Counted from the stretch's first letter, positions 1 to 8,443 are shown. The stretch: 64,000 nt of DNA from JAUVXJ01 sp034411995 (GCA_034411995.1 DAOUME010000022.1:62001-126000), one strand, 5' to 3'. Notes: generated by a model not told the origin, from the sequence alone. Translations and numbers: made by a program.

Positions 1-5
1 AGGGT

Positions 6-434
6 GTGCCCCTGCTCAGATATACGGGCTATGTCCTCTGGACAGCAGCCGTGGTCTTCGCTGTGCTGCCCGTCTTCACCCTCAAGCGCAAGGGGCGGGT
101 GGCCGAGGGCCAGAGCTACATGAAGACCACAACCCTGGTGACCAGCGGGGTGTACTCTCTGGTTCGGCATCCGCAGGGAGGCCTGGCCTGGCTGCTGATG
201 AACCTGGCAGTGATGCTGGTGGGGCAGACCTGGCCCATCGTACTCCTGGGCGGCGTGTCCATGCTCCTGGTGTACCTGGACGCGCACAAGACCGATCAGT
301 ACTGTGTTGAGAAGTTCGGCGAGGAGTATGAACGTTATATGGAGATTGTGCCCAGGGTCAACGTGATAGTGGGAGCAACACGGCTGCTGCGGAGAAAGGC
401 AGGGGGTGGCCAGCAACCGGACCCCTCCATCTGA
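6..434 (+). CDS. Isoprenylcysteine methyltransferase-like membrane protein (5' end probably cut)
   Basis: About 142 residues with three hydrophobic segments (about residues 5-25, 60-85 and a shorter one between). The motif GVYSLVRHPQ and the later stretch EKFGEEYERY match the ICMT/PEMT superfamily pattern (G-Y-x-x-x-RHP, then E-x-x-x-x-FGxxYxxY), where they bind S-adenosylmethionine at the membrane face. Family members methylate prenyl-cysteines, phospholipids or other lipophilic acceptors; the substrate cannot be read here. The frame stays open to the window edge, so GTG at position 6 may be internal and upstream residues may be missing. It converges on the next gene through a shared palindromic terminator. 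Family assignment is fairly safe, function is not. Confidence 0.7.
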   Translation: MPLLRYTGYVLWTAAVVFAVLPVFTLKRKGRVAEGQSYMKTTTLVTSGVYSLVRHPQGGLAWLLMNLAVMLVGQTWPIVLLGGVSMLLVYLDAHKTDQYCVEKFGEEYERYMEIVPRVNVIVGATRLLRRKAGGGQQPDPSI

Positions 435-465
435 GGAACCCAGCACGGGAACACGAGGCAAAGAA

Positions 466-491
466 ACAGCCCCCGCGATCGCGGGGGCTGT
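466..491. terminator. Perfect 26-bp palindrome, bidirectional terminator
   Basis: Positions 466-478 and 479-491 are exact reverse complements (ACAGCCCCCGCGA and its complement), forming a 13-bp GC-rich stem. It lies between two convergent genes (ends at 434 and 559). A-rich sequence precedes it and a modest T-rich stretch follows. It probably ends transcription from both sides. Confidence 0.75.
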
Positions 492-558
492 CGTCTTCCT
501 GGTACGAATGCCGAGCGGCGGCGTGTCCGTCGTCTGCGTCAGCCGTAGGGCCTACAGC

Positions 559-1104
559 TCATCTGTTGGGAGTGCAGCAATACGCCTGACCAACGCCGGG
601 AGAGTCCATGGCATCCGTGGCGATCCGATCAAGGTCCAGGCCTACCAGGAAACTTCCATTCGGACACCAGGTCACGGGCTGGTGGCTGTTAATCCCGGCC
701 TGTTCCACCTTCACCCAGGAACATGAACCCCAGCCACTGTACTTGGGGTCACCCAGCGGACAGCAGAAACCTTGTCCAACTCCTGGGGAGTCCATGGGGT
801 CGGTCGCGATACGATCCAGGTCCAGGCCTGTCAGATACTGGCCGTTGGGACACCAAGCCACGGGCTGGTGGCTATTGATGCCGGCCTGTTCCACCTTCAC
901 CCAGGAACACTGGCCCCAGGGACTGAACTGGGCAACACTCAGTGGGCAGCAAAAACCCGCACCAACCCCGGGAGAGTCCATGGGGTCCGTGGCGATCCGA
1001 TCGAGGTCCAGACCGGCCAGGAAACTCCCGTTGGGACACCAGGTCTTCGGCTGATGGCTGTTGATCCCTGCCTGTTCCACTCCCACCCAGGAACACTGAC
1101 CCCA
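559..1104 (-). repeat. Three tandem 186-bp coding repeats
   Basis: The Trp codon that opens each repeat sits at 1104, 918 and 732, so the period is exactly 186 bp (62 codons). The last copy is cut short by the stop codon. DNA identity is high over most of the unit, for example EQAGINSHQP and DLDRIATD in every copy. This suggests recent duplication or continuing homogenisation within the gene. Confidence 0.9.
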
Positions 1105-1899
1105 CACGGGGACGAAAGTTGTTGGCGTCGCCGTGGCCGCCGGAGGTGGCGGCGGTGGCTGAGTTGCCGTAGCCGCAGGAGGTGCGGGTGGCTGAGTCGC
1201 CGTGGCCGCAGGGGGAGCCGGTGGCTGCGGCGTGGGCTCTGGTGGCGCGCCGTCCTCGACGTGCAGGGTCACGTTGCGCGTCTGAGGTCCTCCCGGTCCT
1301 TCCACCAACAGCTCGTAGGTGACGGTTCCCTCGGGGCACTCCTCCCTCTCCCCAATGGGCGGCGCCTCCTGACCATTGACGAAGGTGGGGAACTCGGGAG
1401 GCTGTACCTCCCAGTGCAGCATGGCGCACCCACCCTTGGGGATCACGTCAGGGTCGACGATGAAGTTGATGACCTCTGGTCCTCCTTCAGGAGGTGGCTC
1501 TTCCGGTGGGACTTCCTCCGGAGGGCCTTCTTCCGGCGGCGGTTCCTCGCCTCCGCCCTCGACCCGGATCAGCACGGTCTCCCTCACCGATCCGCTGGGT
1601 GCCGCCACCACCAGCTCGAAGGTCCTGGTCTCGTCGAGACACACGTCCTGCTCACCCGAGGCAGGGACTTCCCGGCCGTCGAAGAAGATCGGATAGTCTT
1701 CGGCGCCGCTAACGTCCCAGTGCACCAACGTGCACCCGCCCGGCGGGACCACTTCCTCGCTCGACCAGAGCTGTATCTCGGGCTCCGTGCCAACACCCGG
1801 AAACACGCTGGGAAGCGTACAGCCAGCGGCGCCGGCGAACAGTGCGAGAGCCACCGCCAGCGTCAGCCCAAGTAAGACTGGAGATCTCTGTCTACTCAT
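559..1899 (-). CDS. Secreted lipoprotein with two Ig-like modules and three Cys/Trp 62-residue repeats
   Basis: 446 residues from ATG 1899. This start has a clear RBS (GGAGG) and a signal peptide ending in the lipobox-like AGAAGC, and a TTGACA/TATAGT promoter lies just upstream; the frame stays open further upstream but would bury the signal peptide. After the lipid anchor come two Ig-like modules (about residues 40-110 and 140-215), each with GGCxxLHWxV and a second Cys. These are separated by Glu/Pro-rich and then PPAPPAATATQ linkers. The C-terminal 180 residues are three near-identical repeats starting WGxCSWV and ending in CC, with WCPNG and GLDLDRIATD inside. Ig modules and linkers are common in Chloroflexota surface proteins. 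I cannot name the C-terminal repeat; carbohydrate or surface binding is only a guess. Confidence 0.8.
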   Translation of the reverse strand: MSRQRSPVLLGLTLAVALALFAGAAGCTLPSVFPGVGTEPEIQLWSSEEVVPPGGCTLVHWDVSGAEDYPIFFDGREVPASGEQDVCLDETRTFELVVAAPSGSVRETVLIRVEGGGEEPPPEEGPPEEVPPEEPPPEGGPEVINFIVDPDVIPKGGCAMLHWEVQPPEFPTFVNGQEAPPIGEREECPEGTVTYELLVEGPGGPQTRNVTLHVEDGAPPEPTPQPPAPPAATATQPPAPPAATATQPPPPPPAATATPTTFVPVWGQCSWVGVEQAGINSHQPKTWCPNGSFLAGLDLDRIATDPMDSPGVGAGFCCPLSVAQFSPWGQCSWVKVEQAGINSHQPVAWCPNGQYLTGLDLDRIATDPMDSPGVGQGFCCPLGDPKYSGWGSCSWVKVEQAGINSHQPVTWCPNGSFLVGLDLDRIATDAMDSPGVGQAYCCTPNR

Positions 1900-1969
1900 C
1901 TGATCCTCCCTTCTAGTGCCCTCACTCATTGGGGCCCGGGCACCTGAGCCCCCCCAATGGATTTCGATT

Positions 1970-1998
1970 ACTATAGCAGCCAGCCAGCACAATGTCAA
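1970..1998 (-). promoter_or_regulatory. Sigma-70-type promoter of the repeat lipoprotein gene
   Basis: On the minus strand: TTGACA (1998-1993), 17-bp spacer, TATAGT (1975-1970). Transcription would begin near 1963, about 64 nt before ATG 1899. Confidence 0.75.
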
Positions 1999-2045
1999 CC
2001 CGGTGACGGAGCAGGGTGCGGAAAAAGGCGGCGAGCGAGGGGCGC

Positions 2046-2074
2046 TGTACAGGCTCGAAAACCACACGTATAAT
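2046..2074 (+). promoter_or_regulatory. Promoter of the first radical SAM gene
   Basis: TGTACA (2046-2051), 17-bp spacer, TATAAT (2069-2074). It overlaps the 5' part of the open frame that begins at 2016, which argues that translation starts downstream of about 2081. It is almost back to back with the minus-strand promoter at 1970-1998. Confidence 0.6.
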
Positions 2075-2156
2075 GACAGGCAGGGCCATGTCGCGAGCAG
2101 GCCATCCTGGTCTGCTGAAGAAACACGTACCGGTGTGGCCGTGCCCGGAACAGGCA

Positions 2157-3518
2157 GTGAAAGGTCGAATACTCCTCATCAACCCCTGGATCTACGACTT
2201 CGCCGCCTACTGCGAATGGAGCGAGCCCCTGGGCCTGCTCTCCGTCGCCGCCGTGCTGAAGGAGAACGGCTATGAGGTCTCCCTCATCGACTGCCTGGAC
2301 AGGCACCATCCCCAACTGCCCACCGGGTCTCGTGAAGACTCCTATGGCCGCGGCAAGTTCCTGAAGACCTTCATCGAGACACCGCCCCTCCTCTCCCACG
2401 TCCCACGTCGCTACGGGCGATACGGCCTCCCGGCGGAGGTCTTCGAGGAGGAGCTGGAGCGGCAGCCCCGGCCTGACATCACTATGGTCACCTCCGGGAT
2501 GACCTACTGGTACCCGGGGCCTTTCGAGGCCATCCGGAGAGCCAAGGCGCACTTCCCGGGGGTGCCCACCGTTCTGGGGGGCGTCTACGCCACGCTCTGC
2601 CCCCATCACGCCCGGGAAGAGTCAGGCGCCGATCACATCGTCACGGGCGAGGGGGAGCTCCAGGCGCTGCGCCTCGTTGATGAGTTGACCGGCAACAGGT
2701 CCGACTACGGGCCGTACAGCTCGGATCTCGACTCCCTGCCCTGGCCTTCCCACGAGCTGCGCAGGAATCAGGGGTACGCAGCTATCCAGACGTCGCGCGG
2801 CTGCCCCTTCCACTGCACGTATTGCGCTTCTTCCCTGCTGCACCCACAGGGCTTCAGGCGAAGAGCTCCACACCGCGTGGCGGACGAGATAGAACAGTGC
2901 CGAAGGGAGTTGGGAATCCGCGATTTCGCCTTCTACGACGACGCCCTCCTGGTGGAGGCCACCGGTCACCTCCACCTCCTCCTGGACCAGGTGCTGCAAC
3001 GGCGCCTGGACTGCCGGTTTCACACCCCCAACGGCCTGCACGCTCGTTACCTGGACGAACCCCTGGCCTCCAAGATGTACCGGGCTGGGTTCAGAACGAT
3101 CAGGCTGGGGTTGGAGACCTCGGATGCCCGCGAGCAGCAGCGCACCGGCTCCAAGGTCAACAACGAGGACTTCCGCTCCGCCGTCCGAGCCCTGAAGGGG
3201 GCCGGCTTCAGGACGGATCAGATCACCGCCTACGTGCTCATGGGACTGCCCGGGCAAGCGGTGCCGGAGGTGATGGACAGCGTGGATTTCGCCCACGAAA
3301 ACGGGGTACTGGTCCAGATCGAGGCCCTCTCACTCATCCCTGGGACCGTGGAATGGGAGCGCGCCCGGCTCGGCGGCCACCTGGACGGCGGTGTCGACCC
3401 GCTTCTGCACAACAACTCCCTCTACCCCTTTTCCTGGTGCGCAGCCAGTATGGATGACTTCCAGAAAGCCAAGTCGCGCGCCACGGCGGGAAACCGCGCC
3501 CTGGTCCGCGCCTCATGA
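2157..3518 (+). CDS. B12-binding-domain radical SAM enzyme (class B type)
   Basis: About 453 residues from GTG 2157. An in-frame ATG at 2088 is an alternative; earlier starts precede the likely transcription start. The N-terminal about 150 residues (RILLINPW..., later VLGGVYATL) resemble a cobalamin-binding Rossmann domain. They lead into the radical SAM core with CPFHCTYC (C216, C220, C223, the CxxxCxxC ligands of the 4Fe-4S cluster) and downstream RLGLETSD and AYVLMGLPGQ. Such enzymes methylate or rearrange unactivated carbons using SAM and usually cobalamin. The substrate is not deducible, and the neighbours (SEC-C protein, surface lipoprotein) give no pathway context. A second enzyme of the same class is encoded at 15440. 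Confidence 0.85.
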   Translation: MKGRILLINPWIYDFAAYCEWSEPLGLLSVAAVLKENGYEVSLIDCLDRHHPQLPTGSREDSYGRGKFLKTFIETPPLLSHVPRRYGRYGLPAEVFEEELERQPRPDITMVTSGMTYWYPGPFEAIRRAKAHFPGVPTVLGGVYATLCPHHAREESGADHIVTGEGELQALRLVDELTGNRSDYGPYSSDLDSLPWPSHELRRNQGYAAIQTSRGCPFHCTYCASSLLHPQGFRRRAPHRVADEIEQCRRELGIRDFAFYDDALLVEATGHLHLLLDQVLQRRLDCRFHTPNGLHARYLDEPLASKMYRAGFRTIRLGLETSDAREQQRTGSKVNNEDFRSAVRALKGAGFRTDQITAYVLMGLPGQAVPEVMDSVDFAHENGVLVQIEALSLIPGTVEWERARLGGHLDGGVDPLLHNNSLYPFSWCAASMDDFQKAKSRATAGNRALVRAS

Positions 3519-3625
3519 CCTGGCCCTGCAAGTGTGGTTTCCACAATCAACCGTTCTATGTTAGAATACTCTTGGACCCCAGGCTCGCACGCAGAGCAGA
3601 GCACCCGGGTCAGGAGGTTGTGGTT

Positions 3626-4531
3626 GTGAGCAAGATTGGCAGGAACGACCCTTGCCCTTGCGGCAGTGGGAAGAAGTACAAGCACTGCTGTCTCCAGAAG
3701 GAAGCGGCCGGCAAGTCGGAAGCCATGAGCCGCGACCGGGCCTGGGACACGATGATGGACAAGCTCCTCGACTTCTCGCGCGAGACACGATTCCGTGTGG
3801 ATCTGGAAGCGGCGTTTGACCTCTTCTGGAACAAGAGCTACACCCTCGAACAGAGCGGCGAACTCGTGCCTCCGCAGATCATGAGTTTTCTGGACTGGTA
3901 CGTCCACGACTACCAGACCTCGGCTGACGGCCGGAGGATCGTGAAGATCTTCCTCGAGGAGAAGGGCCGTGCGCTTTCCGAGCAAGAGCGGAACCTGCTG
4001 CGAGCGGACACCGACGCCCTCCTCAGCGCCTTCAAGGTCACCGGGGCGGAACCGGGTGAAACCATCGGGCTGCTGGACGTGTTTCAGAACTCGGAGGTGG
4101 AGCTGCCCCACACTCCCTCTTTGCGGGGCGTGGAGGAAGGTCAGTTGTTGCTGGCTCGCCTGGTCACCGCGGGCGAGTACCGCCGTTTCTCCTGGATCAG
4201 CGCCCTCATACCGCCAGAGGTCGAGGAGAGCTTCACAGCCCACGTCCAGGAGATGTTCGCCGCCTACCAGGACGAGCACTACCAGGCCCCGTGGCCGCAG
4301 TTCCTGCGGCAAAGGAGCTACGTCTTCAATCACTTCCTGCTAGAGCTGAGAGGAGAGGTGGCCCCACCCAGGATCATACTGCCCGACCAGGAGAGGACTC
4401 AGGCTGAGCCTCGGCCCACCGTTCTCACCCTCGACGACCTGCGATCGAAGGATGGTCCTCCCGTTGCTGTGCCGGGGCAGAAGGAGCGCAGACCCCGACC
4501 TACCGTTCTGGTGCCCGGCAGGGACACCTAG
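3626..4531 (+). CDS. SEC-C motif protein, function unknown
   Basis: 301 residues from GTG 3626, chosen because AGGAGG at 3612-3617 lies 8 nt upstream and the protein then opens directly with the motif. Residues 4-24 (IGRNDPCPCGSGKKYKHCC) are a textbook SEC-C zinc-binding motif with C10, C12, C21 and C22, as at the end of SecA and in many stand-alone proteins. The remaining about 275 residues are acidic and helical, with no domain I recognise. The C-terminus has two short RPTVL repeats (about residues 260 and 290). The zinc motif is certain; a role in protein export or interaction is only suggested by analogy. Confidence 0.8.
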   Translation: MSKIGRNDPCPCGSGKKYKHCCLQKEAAGKSEAMSRDRAWDTMMDKLLDFSRETRFRVDLEAAFDLFWNKSYTLEQSGELVPPQIMSFLDWYVHDYQTSADGRRIVKIFLEEKGRALSEQERNLLRADTDALLSAFKVTGAEPGETIGLLDVFQNSEVELPHTPSLRGVEEGQLLLARLVTAGEYRRFSWISALIPPEVEESFTAHVQEMFAAYQDEHYQAPWPQFLRQRSYVFNHFLLELRGEVAPPRIILPDQERTQAEPRPTVLTLDDLRSKDGPPVAVPGQKERRPRPTVLVPGRDT

Positions 4532-4823
4532 GCGGCGGCCAGACATCGCCGGCGATTGATCGAGCTCCCAGAATTGCAGCAGATGGACTTCAGGCCGTGG
4601 GCCAGTGTGGCGCTCCAGCAACTGAAGGTGTCTCAAGAAAACCACGCTGGACCTCATCGACTTCCAGGACGACGAGCCCCCAGGGTCGCAATGGCGGTCA
4701 GCCTGGAGCACCAGGGGAGGAAAGTCCAACGCAGGCGCTGAAGCGTGCTGCGACCTTCGCGGGCATGAATCCGCGGCTCGAAATCCATCGTGGGCGCGAA
4801 GTGCTCGAGTGTATTGGGGATGA
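4532..4823 (+). other. 292-bp gap upstream of larE, no supported gene
   Basis: No frame with good start signals spans the gap. Two plus-strand frames contain short protein-like pieces (MDFRPWASVALQQLKV near 4584 and LKKTTLDLIDFQDDEPP near 4637) that cannot be joined without a frame change. This could be the remnant of a decayed gene. A GAGGAAAGTCC string at 4717-4727 resembles the RNase P RNA signature but lacks the rest of that RNA. Confidence 0.3.
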
Positions 4824-5702
4824 GTGAATCAGGAGCGAGAATTGAACCCAGATGAGCTGGCCGGTGCACAGCCACAGTCGCGGCCAGTAGAGCTGGAGGC
4901 GAAGCTGGACGACCTCAGGCAACTTCTCCGGGACATGGGCCGGGTGATCGTCGCCTACTCCGGAGGCACGGATAGTACGCTCCTGCTCAAGGTCGCCCAC
5001 GAGGAACTGGGCCCAGGCGCCGTCGCGGTGACCGCCGTCAGCCCCACCACCCCCAGAGAGGAGCTGGATAGTGCGGCCAGCGTGGCCAGGGAGATCGGCG
5101 CTCAACACCTGCTCGTCGACAGCGATGAACTGGACGACGCGGACTACGTGGCCAACACGCCGGAACGGTGTTATCACTGCAAGCACGTGCGCTTCGGCAA
5201 GCTCACGGAGATGGCTCGAGACAGAGATTTCTCCTACGTGGTAGATGGAAGTAACCTCGACGATCTGGGAGACCACAGGCCGGGCATGAGGGCCGCTCGC
5301 GAACTGGGCGTGCGCAGCCCTCTCCGGGAGGCTGGTCTGAACAAGGCTGACATTCGTGCCCTGAGCCGGAAGCTGGGCCTATCCACCTGGGACAAGCCGT
5401 CCGGCGCATGTCTGGCCAGTCGCCTCCCTTACGGGACCCCCATCACCGGCGCGCGTCTAAAACAGGTCGAAGATGCGGAGAGGTTTGTCCGCAGTCTGGG
5501 CATCTCTCAACTGCGCGTCCGGCTCCACGGGGACATAGCCCGCATCGAGGTAGAAGCGAAAGACCTGCCGGTACTGCTTCAGAACCGATCGTTGATCGTG
5601 AAGGAGTTGCGAGGACTGGGATTTTCGTACGTGACGGCCGATCTGGAGGGGTATCGCACGGGGAGCATGAACGAGACCCTGGCGGAAGAAGAGCATGAAT
5701 GA
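4824..5702 (+). CDS. larE: LarE, ATP-dependent sulfur transferase for the nickel-pincer cofactor
   Basis: 292 residues, close to the family length, from GTG 4824 preceded by GGGGATGA. The PP-loop SGGTDS (residues 46-51) binds ATP to activate the pyridine carboxylate. RCYHCK (about 114-119) and GACLASRLPYG follow. C196 in the latter occupies the place of the sacrificial cysteine of Lactobacillus LarE (Cys176), which gives up its sulfur to make the pyridinium thiocarboxylic acid. Cytosolic. larB follows with an 8-nt overlap and larC then overlaps larB, so this is a translationally coupled larE-B-C operon. It also resembles other PP-loop enzymes, but the neighbours settle the identity. Confidence 0.95.
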   Translation: MNQERELNPDELAGAQPQSRPVELEAKLDDLRQLLRDMGRVIVAYSGGTDSTLLLKVAHEELGPGAVAVTAVSPTTPREELDSAASVAREIGAQHLLVDSDELDDADYVANTPERCYHCKHVRFGKLTEMARDRDFSYVVDGSNLDDLGDHRPGMRAARELGVRSPLREAGLNKADIRALSRKLGLSTWDKPSGACLASRLPYGTPITGARLKQVEDAERFVRSLGISQLRVRLHGDIARIEVEAKDLPVLLQNRSLIVKELRGLGFSYVTADLEGYRTGSMNETLAEEEHE

Positions 5703-6465
5703 CCGGATGAGAAAGCTCCTGGAAGACGTCAGGAGTGGCCGCCTGGAGGTCGAGGAAGCCCTCTCCCTCCTGCGGGATCTGCCCTACCAGGATCTGGACT
5801 ACGCGATACTGGACCACCACCGCGGATTGAGGAAAGGCTTTCCCGAGGTAGTCTTCTGTCAGGGCAAGACGCCCGCACAGGTCGCGGAGATTCTGGTCGA
5901 GTTGTCCAAGCACCACGACCGCGTCATGGCCACGCGGGCCGACGAAGAGACGTTCAGAACGGTGCAAGAGGCCATACCAGAAGCGGTCTATCACGCTCGG
6001 GCGCGCATTATTGTCGTAGACGAAGGAGCGGAGGAGCGTGAGCCCGCGGCCCAAGACGCCGGATACGTGCTGGTGGTCAGCGCAGGCACCTCGGACATGC
6101 CCGTCGCCGAAGAGGCAGCGGTTACCCTGGAGATCCTGGGGAGCCGTGTGCAGAGGCTGTACGACGTAGGGGTGGCAGGCCTGCATCGCCTTCTGGACAG
6201 GAGGGAGAAGCTCTTCGGGGCCAGGGTCATCGTCGCCGTCGCGGGCATGGAGGGGGCGCTGGCCAGCGTCGTGGGAGGTCTGGTCTCCTGCCCTGTGATC
6301 GCCGTGCCCACCAGCGTGGGGTACGGAGCAAACTTCGACGGCCTCGCCCCGCTGCTCACCATGCTCAACTCCTGCGCACCGGGCGTGGCGGTCGTCAACG
6401 TAGACAACGGTTTTGGCGCTGGCTACTTCGCCCATACCATCATGGCCCTCACGAGGCAAGGATGA
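5695..6465 (+). CDS. larB: LarB, carboxylase/hydrolase of nicotinate adenine dinucleotide
   Basis: 256 residues. ATG 5695 lies inside the last codons of larE (8-nt overlap). LarB carboxylates the pyridinium ring of nicotinic acid adenine dinucleotide and cleaves the phosphoanhydride, the first step toward the (SCS)Ni pincer cofactor. The C-terminal half is a PurE-like (AIR carboxylase) fold: VLVVSAGTSDMPVAEEA (about 122-138), DVGVAGLHR and VAVAGMEGALASVVGGL, ending VPTSVGYGANFDG. The N-terminal about 100 residues form the usual helical LarB domain (LLEDVRSGRLEVEEAL). Length and order match the family throughout, and I see no damage. Confidence 0.95.
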   Translation: MNDRMRKLLEDVRSGRLEVEEALSLLRDLPYQDLDYAILDHHRGLRKGFPEVVFCQGKTPAQVAEILVELSKHHDRVMATRADEETFRTVQEAIPEAVYHARARIIVVDEGAEEREPAAQDAGYVLVVSAGTSDMPVAEEAAVTLEILGSRVQRLYDVGVAGLHRLLDRREKLFGARVIVAVAGMEGALASVVGGLVSCPVIAVPTSVGYGANFDGLAPLLTMLNSCAPGVAVVNVDNGFGAGYFAHTIMALTRQG

Positions 6466-7646
6466 AACTCGCTTACTTCGACTGTGTTGCCGGAATCAGT
6501 GGCGACATGATCCTGGGAGCACTCCTCGATACCGGCGTGGACGCTGACCGGTTCCAGGAGGCTCTGCGGGGACTACACCTCTCGGAGTATAAACTCAGGA
6601 TAGCAAAGGTGCAGAAAGGGGTGATCCAGGCCACGGACGTACAGGTGCAGGTGAGTGACGATGTGGCCCAGCGCACCCTCGCTGATATCGAAGCCGTGGT
6701 CGAAGAGAGCGAACTCCCCGACGAGGTGAAAAAGCGGAGCATCACCATCTTCCGCCGCCTGGTGGAGGCGGAAGCGGCGGTACATGGCACCGAACCTGAG
6801 GGAGCCCATCTCCACGAGGTCGGGGCCACCGATGCTATCGTGGACGTGGTGGGCAGCCTGCTGGCGTTGTTTCTCCTGGGCGTGGAGAAGGTCTGCTGCT
6901 CGCAGCTCCCGCTGGGACAGGGCTTCGTGCGCTGCGCTCACGGTCTGTTGCCGCTGCCGGCCCCCGCAACACTGGAGCTATTGAAAGGCGTGCCCGTGGT
7001 CCAGCGGGAGGTCGAAGGAGAGCTGGTGACCCCCACCGGCGCCGCGATCATCACCACTGTGGCTGAGGAGTTCGGTCCCTTTCCCCCCATGGCCGTGCAA
7101 AGCATCGGCTATGGGGCCGGCAAGAGTGAGTTCCCGTTCCCGAACCTGCTGAGGGTCCTCGTGGGCACCAGCCAGAAGCAACCTCCGGGGCCGACGGAGA
7201 CGGCCGTGCTCCTGGAGACGAACCTGGACGACATGAACCCTGAGTTGTACGATCACGTCATGCAGGCCCTCTTCGACGCCGGAGCTCTGGACGTCTTCCT
7301 CCAGCAATTCCAGGGTAAGAAGAATCGACCCGGCGTGTTGCTCTCGGTGCTCTGCCAGCCGCGCACCGAGCAGCAGCTCTCTTCGATCATCTTTGCCGAG
7401 ACCACGACCTTGGGCATCCGGCGGCTGCCACTGGAACGTTTCTGCCTCGACCGCGAGACGGTGCAGGTCGATACGCCTTACGGACGCGTGCGGATCAAGG
7501 TGGCGAAGCTGGGAGAGGTCATCGTCAATCTCGCGCCGGAGTACGAAGACTGCCACCGTCTGGCTCTGGAAACCGGAAAAGCCCTCAAGGAGGTGTATGC
7601 GGCCGCTCAGGCCGCGGCAGGCAACTGGCGGGCCGCCCAGAGCTAG
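6462..7646 (+). CDS. larC: LarC, nickel-insertion cyclometallase
   Basis: 394 residues, starting with an ATGA overlap on the larB stop. LarC inserts nickel into the dithio-pincer precursor using CTP. The N-terminus YFDCVAGISGDMILGALLD is the family hallmark. A His/Asp-bearing GTEPEGAHLHEVGATDAIVD (about 107-126) follows, and the C-terminal nucleotide-binding half (TNLDDMNPELYDHVM, KLGEVIVNLAPEYEDC) is present in the same frame. In Lactobacillus the two halves are joined by programmed frameshifting; here one uninterrupted frame encodes both. No larA (lactate racemase) is in the window, so the cofactor user lies elsewhere. Confidence 0.95.
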   Translation: MKLAYFDCVAGISGDMILGALLDTGVDADRFQEALRGLHLSEYKLRIAKVQKGVIQATDVQVQVSDDVAQRTLADIEAVVEESELPDEVKKRSITIFRRLVEAEAAVHGTEPEGAHLHEVGATDAIVDVVGSLLALFLLGVEKVCCSQLPLGQGFVRCAHGLLPLPAPATLELLKGVPVVQREVEGELVTPTGAAIITTVAEEFGPFPPMAVQSIGYGAGKSEFPFPNLLRVLVGTSQKQPPGPTETAVLLETNLDDMNPELYDHVMQALFDAGALDVFLQQFQGKKNRPGVLLSVLCQPRTEQQLSSIIFAETTTLGIRRLPLERFCLDRETVQVDTPYGRVRIKVAKLGEVIVNLAPEYEDCHRLALETGKALKEVYAAAQAAAGNWRAAQS

Positions 7647-7696
7647 CGGCGCGCCACCGCGCCACCCAGGGCGCGGCGCCTCACCTATGCTACCCC

Positions 7697-8347
7697 ATGC
7701 GTGTATTGCGCTCTGTACTTCTCATCGGCCTTGGTCTGTTCCTGGTCTGCGTCACGGGGTTCGGCATCCTGTGTTTCAACATCGACTATTACGGGCATCG
7801 GGATTTCGCCCAGCCAGCAGACGCCATCGTCGTCCTCGGCGCCAAGGTCCTTCCCAACGGGCAGCCAGGGCCCGATCTCGGAACACGCACGCAGCACGCC
7901 GTCATGCTCTATCACGCTGGCATCGCCCCGCGCCTCATCTGCACTGGCGGCGTGCCTGACGACCCGTTCTCCGCAGCGTCCGTGTGCAAGGCGCTGGCCG
8001 TGGAGCTCGAAACGCCCCAGGAGGTGGTGTTCCTCGCAGACGGCTCCGCCAACACCGCGGAAGACGCTCATCAGGTGGCCTCGCTCATGGCAGAGCACGG
8101 ATGGCGGAGTGCCGTCGTGGTCAGCCACCCGCTGCACCTCTATCGCGCCAAGCTCTTCTTCGAAAGAGAAGGCCTGACTGTCTACACGAGCCCCACCACC
8201 ACCGACGTGGAGAGCATCGACCTACCGATGCGCGGATACTACACCATCAGAGAGGGCGCAGGAATTATCTGGCCCTACCTGGAGGCAGCCGGCCTGCCCC
8301 AGGATTGGACCTCCGCCCTGCACGACTGGCTCTACGCCGGACCCTGA
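7697..8347 (+). CDS. YdcF/SanA-like DUF218 membrane-anchored protein
   Basis: 216 residues. One N-terminal hydrophobic segment (residues 5-28) is followed by a DUF218 domain: DAIVVLGAKV (about 42-51), ICTGGVP, SANTAEDAHQVASLM and VVVSHPLHLYRAKLFF. DUF218 proteins (YdcF, SanA, ElyC) are Rossmann-like and linked to envelope integrity or nucleotide-cofactor binding, without a settled reaction. The segment probably anchors the domain outside the membrane. It starts 50 nt after larC on the same strand; the GC-rich gap may hold a hairpin but no promoter I would defend. No lar function is implied. Confidence 0.85.
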   Translation: MRVLRSVLLIGLGLFLVCVTGFGILCFNIDYYGHRDFAQPADAIVVLGAKVLPNGQPGPDLGTRTQHAVMLYHAGIAPRLICTGGVPDDPFSAASVCKALAVELETPQEVVFLADGSANTAEDAHQVASLMAEHGWRSAVVVSHPLHLYRAKLFFEREGLTVYTSPTTTDVESIDLPMRGYYTIREGAGIIWPYLEAAGLPQDWTSALHDWLYAGP

Positions 8348-8443
8348 AGTTGCCCCCGAATTGCGCCGCGCACCAGCCGTCAGGACTGCCAGGCAGCGCA
8401 GGGCAGAGGGGCTCACCGGTTCCTCTGCCACGCAGACTGACTG

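Noticed and set aside
559..1104. CRISPR array or intergenic repeat
   Set aside because: The repeats are in frame, protein-coding and 186 bp long without spacers. The 147-bp repeats at 46251-47231 are likewise coding.
2016..2156. Upstream extension of the first radical SAM protein to position 2016
   Set aside because: A TATAAT promoter at 2069-2074 lies inside it, and the extra residues do not resemble the family; the start is placed downstream.
4717..4727. GAGGAAAGTCC, the RNase P RNA (rnpB) signature
   Set aside because: The conserved ACAGAA and other CR elements are missing and only about 100 bp remain before larE, too little for the RNA.
6462..7646. Programmed frameshift in larC
   Set aside because: Both halves are in one uninterrupted frame, so no frameshift is needed here.
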